Part shown: piece by piece, positions 37,132 through 45,611 of the stretch
Layout: every line of letters starts with the position of its first letter
How positions within the stretch are numbered: the stretch's first letter is position 1
Origin: a virus
Direction: 5' to 3' (one strand)
DNA: 64,000 bases
IMG/VR virus record: IMGVR_UViG_3300020185_004014
Span: 1 to 64,000 of that record
The notes under the pieces: model-generated
What the model was told of the DNA's origin: nothing
The model's database searches: none
What the model saw: the letters and a program-made list of their open reading frames with translations, nothing else
Made by a program: the position numbers and the translations under genes

Positions 37132-37575
37132 ATGAAACATTTATTTGTATTATTTAATTTAGTTTTTTTAGTTGTTATTGGTTGCCATTCCCAAAAAATA
37201 GGGTATGAGTTAAGAACAAACGGTAAATCATACCTTACTATAAGTCATAAAATACACGATAAAGGTGGATTAGAATTAAGACACAAAACTGACTTAGGCG
37301 AAAACCGATTTACTTATAGACACAATTTTAAAGTAACAGACAAAGTAGTGTTTAGTGTTCCACTTCACTACAAAAAAGAAAAAAACGAACCTACTTGGGA
37401 ACCTCGTTTAATTTATAAATTTGATAAATTTAAACTTTGGGTGCAACAAGAATTTTGGTTTGACGAGATATATAATTTAGCAATCGCAACCGACATACCT
37501 TATAAAAATTATGTTTACCGAGTTGGTTGGGATACATCAAACACAATACGATTTAGAATTTCAATTAAAATTTAA
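37132..37575 (+). CDS. Predicted lipoprotein, beta-rich
   Basis: 147 residues. Lipoprotein signal LFVLFNLVFLVVIGC (lipobox VIGC, Cys about 18) then alternating beta strands without a recognised family (GLELRHKTDL, FTYRHNFKV, WVQQEFWF). It could be a small outer-membrane barrel or periplasmic-face lipoprotein. It sits two bases after thyX and just before the phosphate transporter, within the group of envelope genes. Confidence 0.6.
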   Translation: MKHLFVLFNLVFLVVIGCHSQKIGYELRTNGKSYLTISHKIHDKGGLELRHKTDLGENRFTYRHNFKVTDKVVFSVPLHYKKEKNEPTWEPRLIYKFDKFKLWVQQEFWFDEIYNLAIATDIPYKNYVYRVGWDTSNTIRFRISIKI

Positions 37576-37584
37576 CACAACAAA

Positions 37585-38523
37585 ATGAGTTTATTAGCAA
37601 TGGTAGGTTTTGCACTTGCCGGTTATTCAGTTATCGCTAACGATAGCGTTCAAACATTAGGCACTTGGATTGCCTCTAACAGAGAAAAATTTAAATGGTA
37701 CGTAATGTGGGCTGCTGCCTCAGCAGTAATGATAGGCACCTTAGTTTATGGATGGGTTACATATGATGGAGATATTTCATTTGGAAGATTAACCAAAATA
37801 CCATTCCAAGAAGTACAATGGTATCATGCATTAGCTCCATTAGCACTAGTTGCTCTTACTAGAAAAGGTATTCCTGTATCCACTTCATTCCTTGTACTTT
37901 CAGCATTTGCTTCTACTTTTGTACTTGAAAAAATGCTACTTAAAAGTGTAGTAGGATATGGATTGGCAGCTATTGCAGCTTATACTTTATGGTTTATTGT
38001 TTCAAATTTCTTTAATGAAGACAAAGACATTAAAGAAGAAAATAAAAAATATTGGAGAATAGGACAATGGTTTACTACAGGTTTCCTTTGGTTCACTTGG
38101 CTTTCACATGATGTAGCTAATATTGCTGTATTCCTCCCCCGCCAACTTTCAGTTGTAGAACTTATAGGAGTAATTACTTTCTTTACAGCTGGTTTAGGAT
38201 GGATTTTCTACCAACAAGGGGGTAAAATTCAACAAATTGTTCTTGACAAACAAAACACTAAATATGTTAGATCAGCTACCTTTATTGATTTAGTGTATGC
38301 TTTCCTATTACTTTATTTTAAACAGATAAATAACATTCCTATGTCAACTACTTGGGTATTTGTTGGATTGTTGTGTGGTAGAGAATTAGCATTGAATACA
38401 TACCTTACTAAAAAGGGTAATCTTAAACAAGTATTCCCAATTGTTGCTAAAGACTTCCTTAAACTTTTAGTTGGACTGGTAGTATCAGTTGCAATTGTAT
38501 TGTTAATACATTACGTTTTATAA
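37585..38523 (+). CDS. PiT-family inorganic phosphate transporter (PHO4-like)
   Basis: 312 residues with about eight to nine hydrophobic helices. The inverted PiT signature repeats are present in altered form: YSVIANDSVQTLGTW (about 14-28) and LSHDVANIAVFLPRQ (about 172-186), each followed later by a ProxSerThr helix (GIPVSTSFLVLSAF and NIPMSTTWVFVGLL). The protein is shorter than usual PiT permeases and lacks the large central loop. In the family this is proton- or sodium-driven phosphate uptake across the inner membrane. Phage DNA synthesis in phosphate-poor sea water would benefit. Confidence 0.8.
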   Translation: MSLLAMVGFALAGYSVIANDSVQTLGTWIASNREKFKWYVMWAAASAVMIGTLVYGWVTYDGDISFGRLTKIPFQEVQWYHALAPLALVALTRKGIPVSTSFLVLSAFASTFVLEKMLLKSVVGYGLAAIAAYTLWFIVSNFFNEDKDIKEENKKYWRIGQWFTTGFLWFTWLSHDVANIAVFLPRQLSVVELIGVITFFTAGLGWIFYQQGGKIQQIVLDKQNTKYVRSATFIDLVYAFLLLYFKQINNIPMSTTWVFVGLLCGRELALNTYLTKKGNLKQVFPIVAKDFLKLLVGLVVSVAIVLLIHYVL

Positions 38524-38537
38524 TAAATTATCTTTTC

Positions 38538-38587
38538 ATTGCTATGGCAGTCACAGTCATTACTGGGTCTGTCATAGCAATTATTTT
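38538..38587 (+). terminator. Long inverted repeat, probable terminator
   Basis: ATTGCTATGGCAG pairs over 13 bases (one G-U) with CTGTCATAGCAAT. The 18-base loop can form a further 4-bp stem CAGT/ACTG. The following run TTATTTTA is only weakly T-rich, so it may also act in mRNA processing or protection. Confidence 0.6.
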
Positions 38588-38602
38588 AAAAAACAATAAA
38601 AA

Positions 38603-39076
38603 ATGAAACTAAGTAAAAATCTATCACTAAGTGAAGTAATTAAATCAAACACTGCTTTACGTAGGGGTATTGATAACACTCCCACAGAAAGCCATATCAA
38701 AAACTTAAAGTATGTGGCTGAAAAAGTGTTCCAACCTATTAGAGATCATTTTGATGCCCCCATTTACATCTCAAGTGGCTATAGAAGTCAGGCACTAAAT
38801 GAAGCTATTGGGGGGTCTACCCGTAGTTTCCACTCCCATGGAATGGCACTTGATTTAGACCAAGATGATAGGAATCGAGGAGTTAGTAATGCTGATGTTT
38901 TCTTTTATATTAAAGAATGTCTTCCCTTTACTGAATTAATTTGGGAATTTGGTGATGAAAATAATCCTAATTGGGTTCACGTAGCAATTGCTAAAGGAAG
39001 GGAAGATGAAAAGAATACTAAAATTGCTAAAAAAGTAGATAATCGAACTATTTATAGTAAATTTGATTTAAAATAA
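38603..39076 (+). CDS. M15-family peptidase, putative endolysin
   Basis: 157 residues. Zinc peptidase motifs of M15A: ISSGYRSQALNEAIGGS (about 56-72), SFHSHGMALDLD (about 76-87, zinc His and Asp), and WVHVAI (about 132-137, zinc His). Such enzymes cut peptide cross-links in peptidoglycan; in phages they are endolysins or tail lysins. No signal peptide, so release would depend on a holin, for which the candidate is at 27084. Flanked by hairpins on both sides, so it forms a separate transcription unit. Confidence 0.85.
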   Translation: MKLSKNLSLSEVIKSNTALRRGIDNTPTESHIKNLKYVAEKVFQPIRDHFDAPIYISSGYRSQALNEAIGGSTRSFHSHGMALDLDQDDRNRGVSNADVFFYIKECLPFTELIWEFGDENNPNWVHVAIAKGREDEKNTKIAKKVDNRTIYSKFDLK

Positions 39077-39079
39077 TAC

Positions 39080-39102
39080 AGGGGGGACGTAAGTCCCCCT
39101 TT
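39080..39102 (+). terminator. Terminator hairpin with GNRA-type loop
   Basis: AGGGGGGAC pairs with GTCCCCCTT (one G-U) around a GTAA tetraloop. The T run after it is short. Confidence 0.75.
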
Positions 39103-39108
39103 GTGTCA

Positions 39109-39116
39109 CATAAATA
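39109..39116 (+). promoter_or_regulatory. Candidate T4-late-like promoter of receptor gene
   Basis: CATAAATA matches the NATAAATA late element of T4-type phages and lies between the terminator and the ATG at 39153, which is preceded by the A-rich leader AACCAAAAACAAAAACAA. Confidence 0.35.
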
Positions 39117-39152
39117 CAATCCAATTTAATTTTTAACCAAAAACAAAAACAA

Positions 39153-41891
39153 ATGAGACAAATCTCAAAATTTGCTTTAGTGGGAGTTCTTTGCATGATC
39201 TCTTCACTATCCTTTGCCCAAATTACGGGTAAAGTCACTGATGCTACTACAGGCGATGGCCTACCTGGAGCAACAGTTTTAATAGAAGGTAACACTACTG
39301 GTATTTCAACCACTGTAGATGGTACCTTTAAACTAGATGCTACACCAGAGGGAACTTTGGTGGTCAGCTTTATCGGTTATGAAACTGCTAATTTGACAGC
39401 TAAAACTGATATGGGAAATATTTCCTTACAACCTACAGCATTAGGCTTAGCAGCAGCTTCAGTTGTTGCTAATGTAATTGATGTAGCTAAGGTTAGAGAA
39501 ACCCCTGTAGCTGTATCTACAATCTCCCCTCAAGAGATTGCACTAAAAGTAGGAAACCAAGAGTTTCCTGAAATTATGAATTCCACCCCTGGTGTTTATG
39601 CTACAAAGCAGGGAGGTGGATATGGTGACTCACGTATTAGTTTACGTGGTTTTGACCAACGTAACACATCTTTCCTTATTAATGGTCAACCTGTTAATGA
39701 TATGGAAAATGGGTGGGTTTATTGGTCCAATTGGCAAGGTCTAACTGATGTTGCCTCTGGTATCCAAATCCAAAGAGGTTTAGGTGCTTCTAGACTCGCA
39801 GTGCCTTCTGTTGGAGGTACTGTTTCTATTTTCACTAAAGCTGCTGATAAAGAACAGGGTGGTAGTGTTTCCCAAACCATTGGTAACGATGGTTACACTA
39901 AAACTTCTGCTAACTATAATAGTGGTAAAAATGAAAACGGATGGGCTACATCTTTCTTGTTAAGCAAATGGGCTGGTAACGGCTATGTTGACAACACCTC
40001 AGGAGAGGGTTGGACATACTTTGGTGCTGTAGGTTATGAACCAGAAGGATCAAAACATGCCCTTAATTTATCTGTTTTAGGAGCAGGTCAGTGGCACCAT
40101 CAAAGAGATGTTTGGGTATCAATCCGTGACGCTCAAACTTTTGGAGAACAAAATAGTGATGGTATTAATACCCGTTGGAATTCAAATGGAGGTACTTTAA
40201 ATGGTGAGGAGTTTAGCATGCGTAGAAATTTCTATAATAAACCACTTGCTACTTTTAACTGGGATTGGGATATTAATGAAAATCTAGCCCTCAATACTTC
40301 ACTTTACGGCTCAGCTGGTAGAGGTGGTGGAACAGGTCCTCGTGGTAAAAATTACAATGTCCACCCTTATAGAAAGGATTTGTATGAATTTATGTACGAG
40401 GATAGTATTACACAATTCCGTAATGAGGATGGTACTATTGATTTTGATGCTATTGTTGCTGATAACCAAGCGGGTGCCAGTGCTGGATATGGAACAGGTG
40501 ATTCATTGTTAATGGGTAGTGATTTTTATGGCCAGTTAATTGGTTCTAATGGTTATAATGAAAATGGTGTTTACAAAAGTGGTATGGTTCGTAGAGCTTC
40601 TATGAATTCACATGACTGGGTAGGTGCAATTTCAAACCTCGAATATGATAAAGATAATTGGAGAGCATCTATTGGTTTAGATCTTCGTAGATATAAAGGA
40701 TATCACTATCGTACTATTAATAACTTAATGGGATTTGATGCTTATTACTCTACAGGTAATGATAACAGTAACGGTCAATTTGTTAATACAACTGTTGAAG
40801 CTAGCCCATTCCAAAACACCGGTTTAAACGGTCCTAAAATTGATTACTACAATGTTGGTAATGTTGGATGGGCTGGTGTCAATGGTTTAGTTGAATACAG
40901 TGATGACGATAAATTAACAGCAGTTGTCCAAGCTGGTCTATCTAACCAATCTTTCCAACGTGAAGATTATTTCGACCAAGCACAAAACCCCATCTCAGAA
41001 ACTGCCAACTTAACTGGAGGGTATCTCAAGGGAGGTGCTAACTATAACTTAGATGAGGCTAGTAACGTATTTTTTAATGCCGGCTTTATCTCACGTCAAC
41101 CTAACTTTGGAGGTGTTTTCCCAAGCTATGCTAACAATATTAATGACGAACTCCAAAATGAAGAAATTACATCATTTGAGTTAGGATATGGTTATAATAG
41201 TGATGTATTAACACTTAATGCTAACGTTTATGCTACTACATGGGGTAATAGGTTCCGTTCATTATCTTTGACAAACGCTCAAGGTATTGATGGATTTGCC
41301 CAATTTAGGGACATTGACGTGCAGCATAATGGTGTTGAACTAGAAGGCGTTTATCGTCCAACTAACCGTTTAAAAGTTAAAGGTGCTCTATCTATAGGTG
41401 ATTGGAGATACACTAAGAACTTTGAAGCTGAATTGTTTGATGACCAACAGCAATCTATTGGTACTGGTACTCTTTACACTGAAGGTGCTAAAGTTGGTGA
41501 TGCTGCTCAATTTGTAGCGAATGCCGGTGTAGATTATAGAATCGGAAATAATATTAATGTTGACTTAGCCTATAGATTTGTAGATGGGTTATACGCTGAT
41601 TATGGAATTACTGATTCTGATTTTGCTAATCCTGATAACTTAGGTGCTTTGAAATTACCTTCATATGGTTTGGTAGATTTGGGTGCAACAGCTCGTTTTA
41701 ATCTGTTTGACCACGATGCTTCATTCAGAGTTAACTGTAATAACTTACTAAATACAACCTATATCGCTGAGTCTAATACTAACATCCATGCTGATGAAAA
41801 TTCAACTACATGGAACGGTGTTGACACACAGAACTTTGTATGGTTTGGATTTGGGCGCACTTGGAATGCTTCGTTGAAATACACATTCTAA
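39153..41891 (+). CDS. TonB-dependent outer-membrane receptor
   Basis: 912 residues, full length for the family. Signal peptide MRQISKFALVGVLCMISSLSFAQ. A carboxypeptidase regulatory-like domain follows (about 24-95: ITGKVTDATTGDGLPGATVL, FKLDATPEGTLVVSFIGYET), the arrangement typical of Bacteroidota receptors. Plug domain about 110-225 (VRETPVAVSTISPQEIA, ISLRGFDQRNTSFLINGQPV, VGGTVSIFTKAA). Then a long 22-strand barrel region ending NASLKYTF with the terminal Phe of outer-membrane proteins. Such receptors import siderophores, vitamins or glycans using TonB energy. No SusD partner follows. It has its own promoter and terminator. Ligand unknown; alternatives to uptake are superinfection exclusion or phage decoy. 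Confidence 0.93.
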   Translation: MRQISKFALVGVLCMISSLSFAQITGKVTDATTGDGLPGATVLIEGNTTGISTTVDGTFKLDATPEGTLVVSFIGYETANLTAKTDMGNISLQPTALGLAAASVVANVIDVAKVRETPVAVSTISPQEIALKVGNQEFPEIMNSTPGVYATKQGGGYGDSRISLRGFDQRNTSFLINGQPVNDMENGWVYWSNWQGLTDVASGIQIQRGLGASRLAVPSVGGTVSIFTKAADKEQGGSVSQTIGNDGYTKTSANYNSGKNENGWATSFLLSKWAGNGYVDNTSGEGWTYFGAVGYEPEGSKHALNLSVLGAGQWHHQRDVWVSIRDAQTFGEQNSDGINTRWNSNGGTLNGEEFSMRRNFYNKPLATFNWDWDINENLALNTSLYGSAGRGGGTGPRGKNYNVHPYRKDLYEFMYEDSITQFRNEDGTIDFDAIVADNQAGASAGYGTGDSLLMGSDFYGQLIGSNGYNENGVYKSGMVRRASMNSHDWVGAISNLEYDKDNWRASIGLDLRRYKGYHYRTINNLMGFDAYYSTGNDNSNGQFVNTTVEASPFQNTGLNGPKIDYYNVGNVGWAGVNGLVEYSDDDKLTAVVQAGLSNQSFQREDYFDQAQNPISETANLTGGYLKGGANYNLDEASNVFFNAGFISRQPNFGGVFPSYANNINDELQNEEITSFELGYGYNSDVLTLNANVYATTWGNRFRSLSLTNAQGIDGFAQFRDIDVQHNGVELEGVYRPTNRLKVKGALSIGDWRYTKNFEAELFDDQQQSIGTGTLYTEGAKVGDAAQFVANAGVDYRIGNNINVDLAYRFVDGLYADYGITDSDFANPDNLGALKLPSYGLVDLGATARFNLFDHDASFRVNCNNLLNTTYIAESNTNIHADENSTTWNGVDTQNFVWFGFGRTWNASLKYTF

Positions 41892-41915
41892 TAGCGTATA
41901 ATACAATTTTAAGAA

Positions 41916-41941
41916 GGCTACTCCCTTAACGGGGAGTAGCC
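41916..41941 (+). terminator. Rho-independent terminator
   Basis: GGCTACTCCC pairs over ten bases with GGGAGTAGCC around a short loop; a T-rich stretch follows after a few bases. It ends the receptor transcript. Confidence 0.85.
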
Positions 41942-41965
41942 CTCTAAATTTTATATTTTTACCAA

Positions 41966-42274
41966 ATGATTAAAATTTTTGAAGAAAGTACCCTCCAACA
42001 AGATTTGGATACAAATCAAAAACTTTACCTTTATTTTTATTCTACTAGCTGTGGACCTTGTAAAATAACAACCCCCTTAATAGAAGAATTTGGGAATACT
42101 ACTAATAATATAGTATATCCTATAGCCTCCTTTGAAGGAGAGGAATTACAAAAACAGCTAAATGTAGCAGCCTACCCTAGTATAATTGTAATAAAAAATA
42201 ATAAGGTAGTAAAAGGAGCAATTGGACAAGAAGAAGTAAAAAAAATTATAGAAAATGACCCCAGCAATAAGTGA
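41966..42274 (+). CDS. Thioredoxin-like protein (CGPC)
   Basis: 102 residues, thioredoxin fold, active site YSTSCGPCKITTP (about 27-39) and cis-proline segment VAAYPSIIVI (about 69-78). The Trp before the first Cys is replaced by Ser. Probably a phage reductant for ribonucleotide reductase, whose NrdA ends with a CxxC pair. Overlaps the HPRT gene by 20 bases. Confidence 0.88.
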   Translation: MIKIFEESTLQQDLDTNQKLYLYFYSTSCGPCKITTPLIEEFGNTTNNIVYPIASFEGEELQKQLNVAAYPSIIVIKNNKVVKGAIGQEEVKKIIENDPSNK

Positions 42275-42767
42275 AAAAGAGTTAGACTTTAAATTAAAGT
42301 TAATCGCTAAAAAAATAAATGACGAACATAAAGATGATCCTGTTCCTGTAGTACTTGTTTGTATTTTAAATGGAGGATTTATGTTTTTTAGTGATTTAGT
42401 AAAACAAATCACGGTACCAATTGAAATAGATTTTATTAGGTGTAAGTCTTATCTTGGAAGACAACAAGGTGATTTAGTTATTACTAAAGATCTAGAAACT
42501 AAAATTAAAAACAAACATGTTTACCTTGTGGATGATATCTTAGACTCAGGGAATACTATGAAAGCGGTATCTAAATTTTTGCAAGTAAAAGAACCTAAAT
42601 CTATTACCCCAATTGCGGCCATTTATAAAGAAAACGGGGATTTTGATAAAGTACTTCATATATTACATCAACCAACTGATTCCACATCTAACCCATGGTA
42701 TATAGGGTATGGTATGGATGATGAAAATGGACATAATAGAAATTTAAGCACAATTTATATAATTTAA
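42255..42767 (+). CDS. Hypoxanthine/guanine phosphoribosyltransferase-like protein
   Basis: 170 residues. PRPP-binding motif VYLVDDILDSGNTM (about 92-105), and the type I PRTase hood and strands VVLVCILNGGFMFFSDLV (about 32-49) and IEIDFIRCKSYLG. This is the HPRT subgroup, which salvages hypoxanthine or guanine to IMP or GMP. It directly precedes folE, the consumer of GTP, so it may feed the deazaguanine pathway as well as the nucleotide pool. Confidence 0.85.
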   Translation: MTPAISEKELDFKLKLIAKKINDEHKDDPVPVVLVCILNGGFMFFSDLVKQITVPIEIDFIRCKSYLGRQQGDLVITKDLETKIKNKHVYLVDDILDSGNTMKAVSKFLQVKEPKSITPIAAIYKENGDFDKVLHILHQPTDSTSNPWYIGYGMDDENGHNRNLSTIYII

Positions 42768-43463
42768 ATGGAAAATAAAAGAAGAAAGTTGCACAACGAT
42801 ATTGAGTGTGTGCCTGTGGGTTATGCCAATGGATCAGCAATGGATCGACCCCTTACATCTCATGAAAAGGAGGTAATGATTAATGAAGCAGCAGATGCTT
42901 ATAGTAAATTTTTAGATGCCTTAAAATGTGATTGGAGAAACGACCCTAATTCAATGGAAACACCTAAAAGGGTAGCTAAAGCATATGTAAATGACTTATG
43001 GGCGGGTAGGTATAACGGATTCACAGATATTACGTCTTTTCCTAGTGATGGTTATGACGGTATTGTCATTGAACGTAATATTCCCCTTACTAGTATGTGT
43101 TCCCATCATCACCAAACTATTAGAGGTGTTGTTCATATTGGTTACGTCGCAGGAGCCGAAGGAAGAGTAATTGGTTTATCTAAACTTAACCGAATTGTAG
43201 AACATTTTGGAAGAAGGGGAGCAATCCAAGAACAACTCACCTCAGCTATCCATGGGGGTGTAGAAAAGGTATGTGAAGGTAATTTAGGAGTTATTGTTAC
43301 TATAGTTGCTACCCACAACTGCGTAAGTTGTAGAGGCATTAAACATTCAGGAGCAGCTATGGTAACAACTAAAGCATCTGGTGTATTTAGAGATGATACA
43401 AATCAAGCACGTAAAGAATTTTTCGATAGCTTGAAAATTAACAATGGAGGACATCAAATTTAA
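42768..43463 (+). CDS. folE: GTP cyclohydrolase I
   Basis: 231 residues. Converts GTP to dihydroneopterin triphosphate, the entry to preQ0. Zinc and active-site motifs are SMCSHHHQTIRGVVHIGY (about 108-125), VIGLSKLNRIVEHFGRR, and THNCVSCRGIKHSGA (about 184-198). An N-terminal extension of about 40 residues is present. It is separate from queC, queD and queE but together they complete the route. Adjacent to HPRT with no gap. Confidence 0.95.
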   Translation: MENKRRKLHNDIECVPVGYANGSAMDRPLTSHEKEVMINEAADAYSKFLDALKCDWRNDPNSMETPKRVAKAYVNDLWAGRYNGFTDITSFPSDGYDGIVIERNIPLTSMCSHHHQTIRGVVHIGYVAGAEGRVIGLSKLNRIVEHFGRRGAIQEQLTSAIHGGVEKVCEGNLGVIVTIVATHNCVSCRGIKHSGAAMVTTKASGVFRDDTNQARKEFFDSLKINNGGHQI

Positions 43464-43468
43464 AAGTT

Positions 43469-43987
43469 ATGAATAAACAGTTAGAATTATTTACAAAAGT
43501 TCCATTTGTGGACGAGGTAGAAGAGTTTAATGATTTAATGAATAAACCCAATAATTATGAACCTATTATACCCGAAACAAAAGAATGGGAGTTCGTTTAC
43601 AACTTCGTATTGGAAGAACTTGAAGAATATAGAGAGGCATGTCAACGAGGTGACATCGTTGAAGTTTTGGACGCTTTGTGCGACATTGCTTATGTCTCAT
43701 TGGGGAATGGAACTATGCTACACGGTCTTAAGGATAAAATTTGGCCCGCCTATCAAGAAGTCCAAGCCTCTAACTTATCAAAAGCTTGCTCGACTGAAGA
43801 TGAAGCACGAGCAACAGTTGAAAAAAGATCCGAAGAGCAAGGTGAGTCCTGCCACTATGAAAAGGTTGGTAGTAAGTATATTGTTTATCGCACGCGTGAC
43901 CGTAAAGTAATGAAAAATATTAACTACTTTAGACCAGACCTCAAACAGTTTTTTACTGAAAATGAAATAAAAAATGTCACTACGTGA
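43469..43987 (+). CDS. MazG-like nucleotide pyrophosphohydrolase
   Basis: 172 residues. All-alpha NTP pyrophosphatase motifs: LEELEEYREAC (about 48-58, ExxE) and VLDALCDIAYVSLGNG (about 66-81, with the acidic D-x3-D positions). A C-terminal part follows (EVQASNLSKAC, SCHYEKVGSKYIVYR) seen in phage members. They hydrolyse dNTPs or ppGpp-like nucleotides; the exact substrate is not clear. Overlaps the next gene by 14 bases. Confidence 0.78.
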   Translation: MNKQLELFTKVPFVDEVEEFNDLMNKPNNYEPIIPETKEWEFVYNFVLEELEEYREACQRGDIVEVLDALCDIAYVSLGNGTMLHGLKDKIWPAYQEVQASNLSKACSTEDEARATVEKRSEEQGESCHYEKVGSKYIVYRTRDRKVMKNINYFRPDLKQFFTENEIKNVTT

Positions 43988-44300
43988 TTATGAGGGTTGG
44001 AGACGTTACTCTAAATGGAAGCGTGAAAACCGTGATGCTTGGGAACGTAGTATTAAAAAACAAGAACAAATGAGTGATGGACTAACAGAAGCTTTAAAAG
44101 GAGCTAAGTATACACGGCATAAAGCCATACCCGTAAAAAATATCAGCCAAATGCCAGACCAAAAATGGCATCGTATAGTTTCATTTGTTAAGTCTGGGGT
44201 ACGTATATTGGGGTATTGTTTTATTCCTTTTAATTTAATAATCGCCACAATTTTACTTATAATTAGTGAAGTTGTAGGCATAATCGAAGAATTAGTATGA
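43974..44300 (+). CDS. Small single-pass membrane protein
   Basis: 108 residues: a basic, Trp/Arg-rich N-terminal region (YEGWRRYSKWKRENRDAW) then one C-terminal hydrophobic helix (VRILGYCFIPFNLIIATILL). Not recognised. It overlaps the thioredoxin start by 4 bases. Confidence 0.5.
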   Translation: MSLRDYEGWRRYSKWKRENRDAWERSIKKQEQMSDGLTEALKGAKYTRHKAIPVKNISQMPDQKWHRIVSFVKSGVRILGYCFIPFNLIIATILLIISEVVGIIEELV

Positions 44301-44548
44301 AAAAATTATTATACTTTAGCGCGCCATGGTGCTCACCTTGTAAAACACTAGGCCCTATCATGGAACAAGTAAGCCAACAAGTTAACGTTAAAAAAATTAA
44401 TGTTGATGATAGCCCTGAAATGGCATCTCATTATGGAGTACGAAACGTCCCCACTGTAATTTCAATCACAGAACTTGGGGAAGAAAAAGGTAGACTTGTA
44501 GGAGTACAATCAGGTCAAACCTATATCGATATGTATAATCAAATTTAA
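44297..44548 (+). CDS. Thioredoxin (WCSPC)
   Basis: 83 residues, a minimal thioredoxin with active site FSAPWCSPCKTLGP (about 7-20) and cis-Pro segment GVRNVPTVISI. The active-site dipeptide is SP rather than GP. Second thioredoxin of the window; the two may serve different partners. TAATG coupling to the next gene. Confidence 0.9.
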   Translation: MKKLLYFSAPWCSPCKTLGPIMEQVSQQVNVKKINVDDSPEMASHYGVRNVPTVISITELGEEKGRLVGVQSGQTYIDMYNQI

Positions 44549-45591
44549 TGTTTAAGAAGCTACAAGAGAGAATATTCCCCTTTGTAATAGCCTTAAGTGC
44601 CCTATCAGTATCGGCATCTGCAGCATTTTACTCAGTCACTGGACTAAGTAAATTGTTTGCAGGTGCTTCAACTGAGGTGTTCATAATGGCGGGGTCATTA
44701 GAAATTTCTAAACTTGTAATAGCTTCACTATTATACCAATATTGGGATACTCTTAATAAATTACTTAAAATTTATTTAAGTATAGCTTGTTTAGTATTAA
44801 TATTGATAACATCTGCTGGTATTTATGGGTTCTTATCGGCTGCTTATCAAGAAACTGCGGCCCTAGCGGGTAATATTGATGCTCAAATTTCTTTAGTAGA
44901 AGTTAAAAGGGATAATATTCAAGAACAGTTAGCGGTTTATAATGAAGAAAAATCTTCTATTAACGAGGCCGTAACTGAATTAAGATCGGGGTTATCCAAC
45001 AATGTAATACAGTATAAAGACAAGGAAACCGGTGAGATTATAACAACTACTTCATCTTCTACTCGCAGAGCATTAGAAAAACAACTTGATCAGGCTATTG
45101 ATAGACAAACTAAAATTAATAATAAAGTTGACGAACTGAATACCCAACTATTTGAATATGAAACTGAAATAGTTGAAATCCAATCAGGGAGTGAAGTTGC
45201 AAGCGAGCTAGGTCCCCTTAAATACCTCTCTGGATTAACAGATGTAGGTATGGATTCTATTATAAATTATCTTCTTTTAATAATAATTTTTGTTTTTGAC
45301 CCTTTGGCCATAGCTTTAGTAGTAGCTGCAAATTTTGCTTTTGCCCAATTAAAATCTAAAAATAAACCTAATGAGGCTTTAAAGCAAGCCTATGAAAGAC
45401 ATAAAAAAGAAGTTATAAAAGAAGAGGATTTAGATTTAGATGAATTAGTATTAAAAAGTCAAGTTTCAAAAATCAAAAAGGAGAAACCATTAGAGGTATA
45501 CGGGGAAACTAATCCCCCATCAACCCAATCCCCCCCTCCTCCACCTCCTCATTCTTTTAAAAAAAAAAGAGGAGCAACCCCACAGATTTAA
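44548..45591 (+). CDS. Multi-pass membrane protein with central coiled coil
   Basis: 347 residues. Three hydrophobic helices in the first 100 residues (VIALSALSVSASAAFYSVTG, VFIMAGSLEISKLVIASLL, IYLSIACLVLILITSAGIYG). A long coiled coil follows (about 105-215), then another helix pair (IINYLLLIIIFVFDPLAIAL) and a charged tail with seven consecutive Pro. Similar unnamed membrane proteins occur in T4-like phages. Function unknown; it may anchor a complex at the inner membrane. Confidence 0.6.
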   Translation: MFKKLQERIFPFVIALSALSVSASAAFYSVTGLSKLFAGASTEVFIMAGSLEISKLVIASLLYQYWDTLNKLLKIYLSIACLVLILITSAGIYGFLSAAYQETAALAGNIDAQISLVEVKRDNIQEQLAVYNEEKSSINEAVTELRSGLSNNVIQYKDKETGEIITTTSSSTRRALEKQLDQAIDRQTKINNKVDELNTQLFEYETEIVEIQSGSEVASELGPLKYLSGLTDVGMDSIINYLLLIIIFVFDPLAIALVVAANFAFAQLKSKNKPNEALKQAYERHKKEVIKEEDLDLDELVLKSQVSKIKKEKPLEVYGETNPPSTQSPPPPPPHSFKKKRGATPQI

Positions 45592-45611
45592 CAATAGATT
45601 ATAATTAAGTT

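Noticed and set aside
31425-41891. Region as host chromosome contamination
   Set aside because: queE, thyX and the M15 gene are phage-type and interleaved; strand, spacing and terminators match the rest. Cannot be fully excluded without read data.
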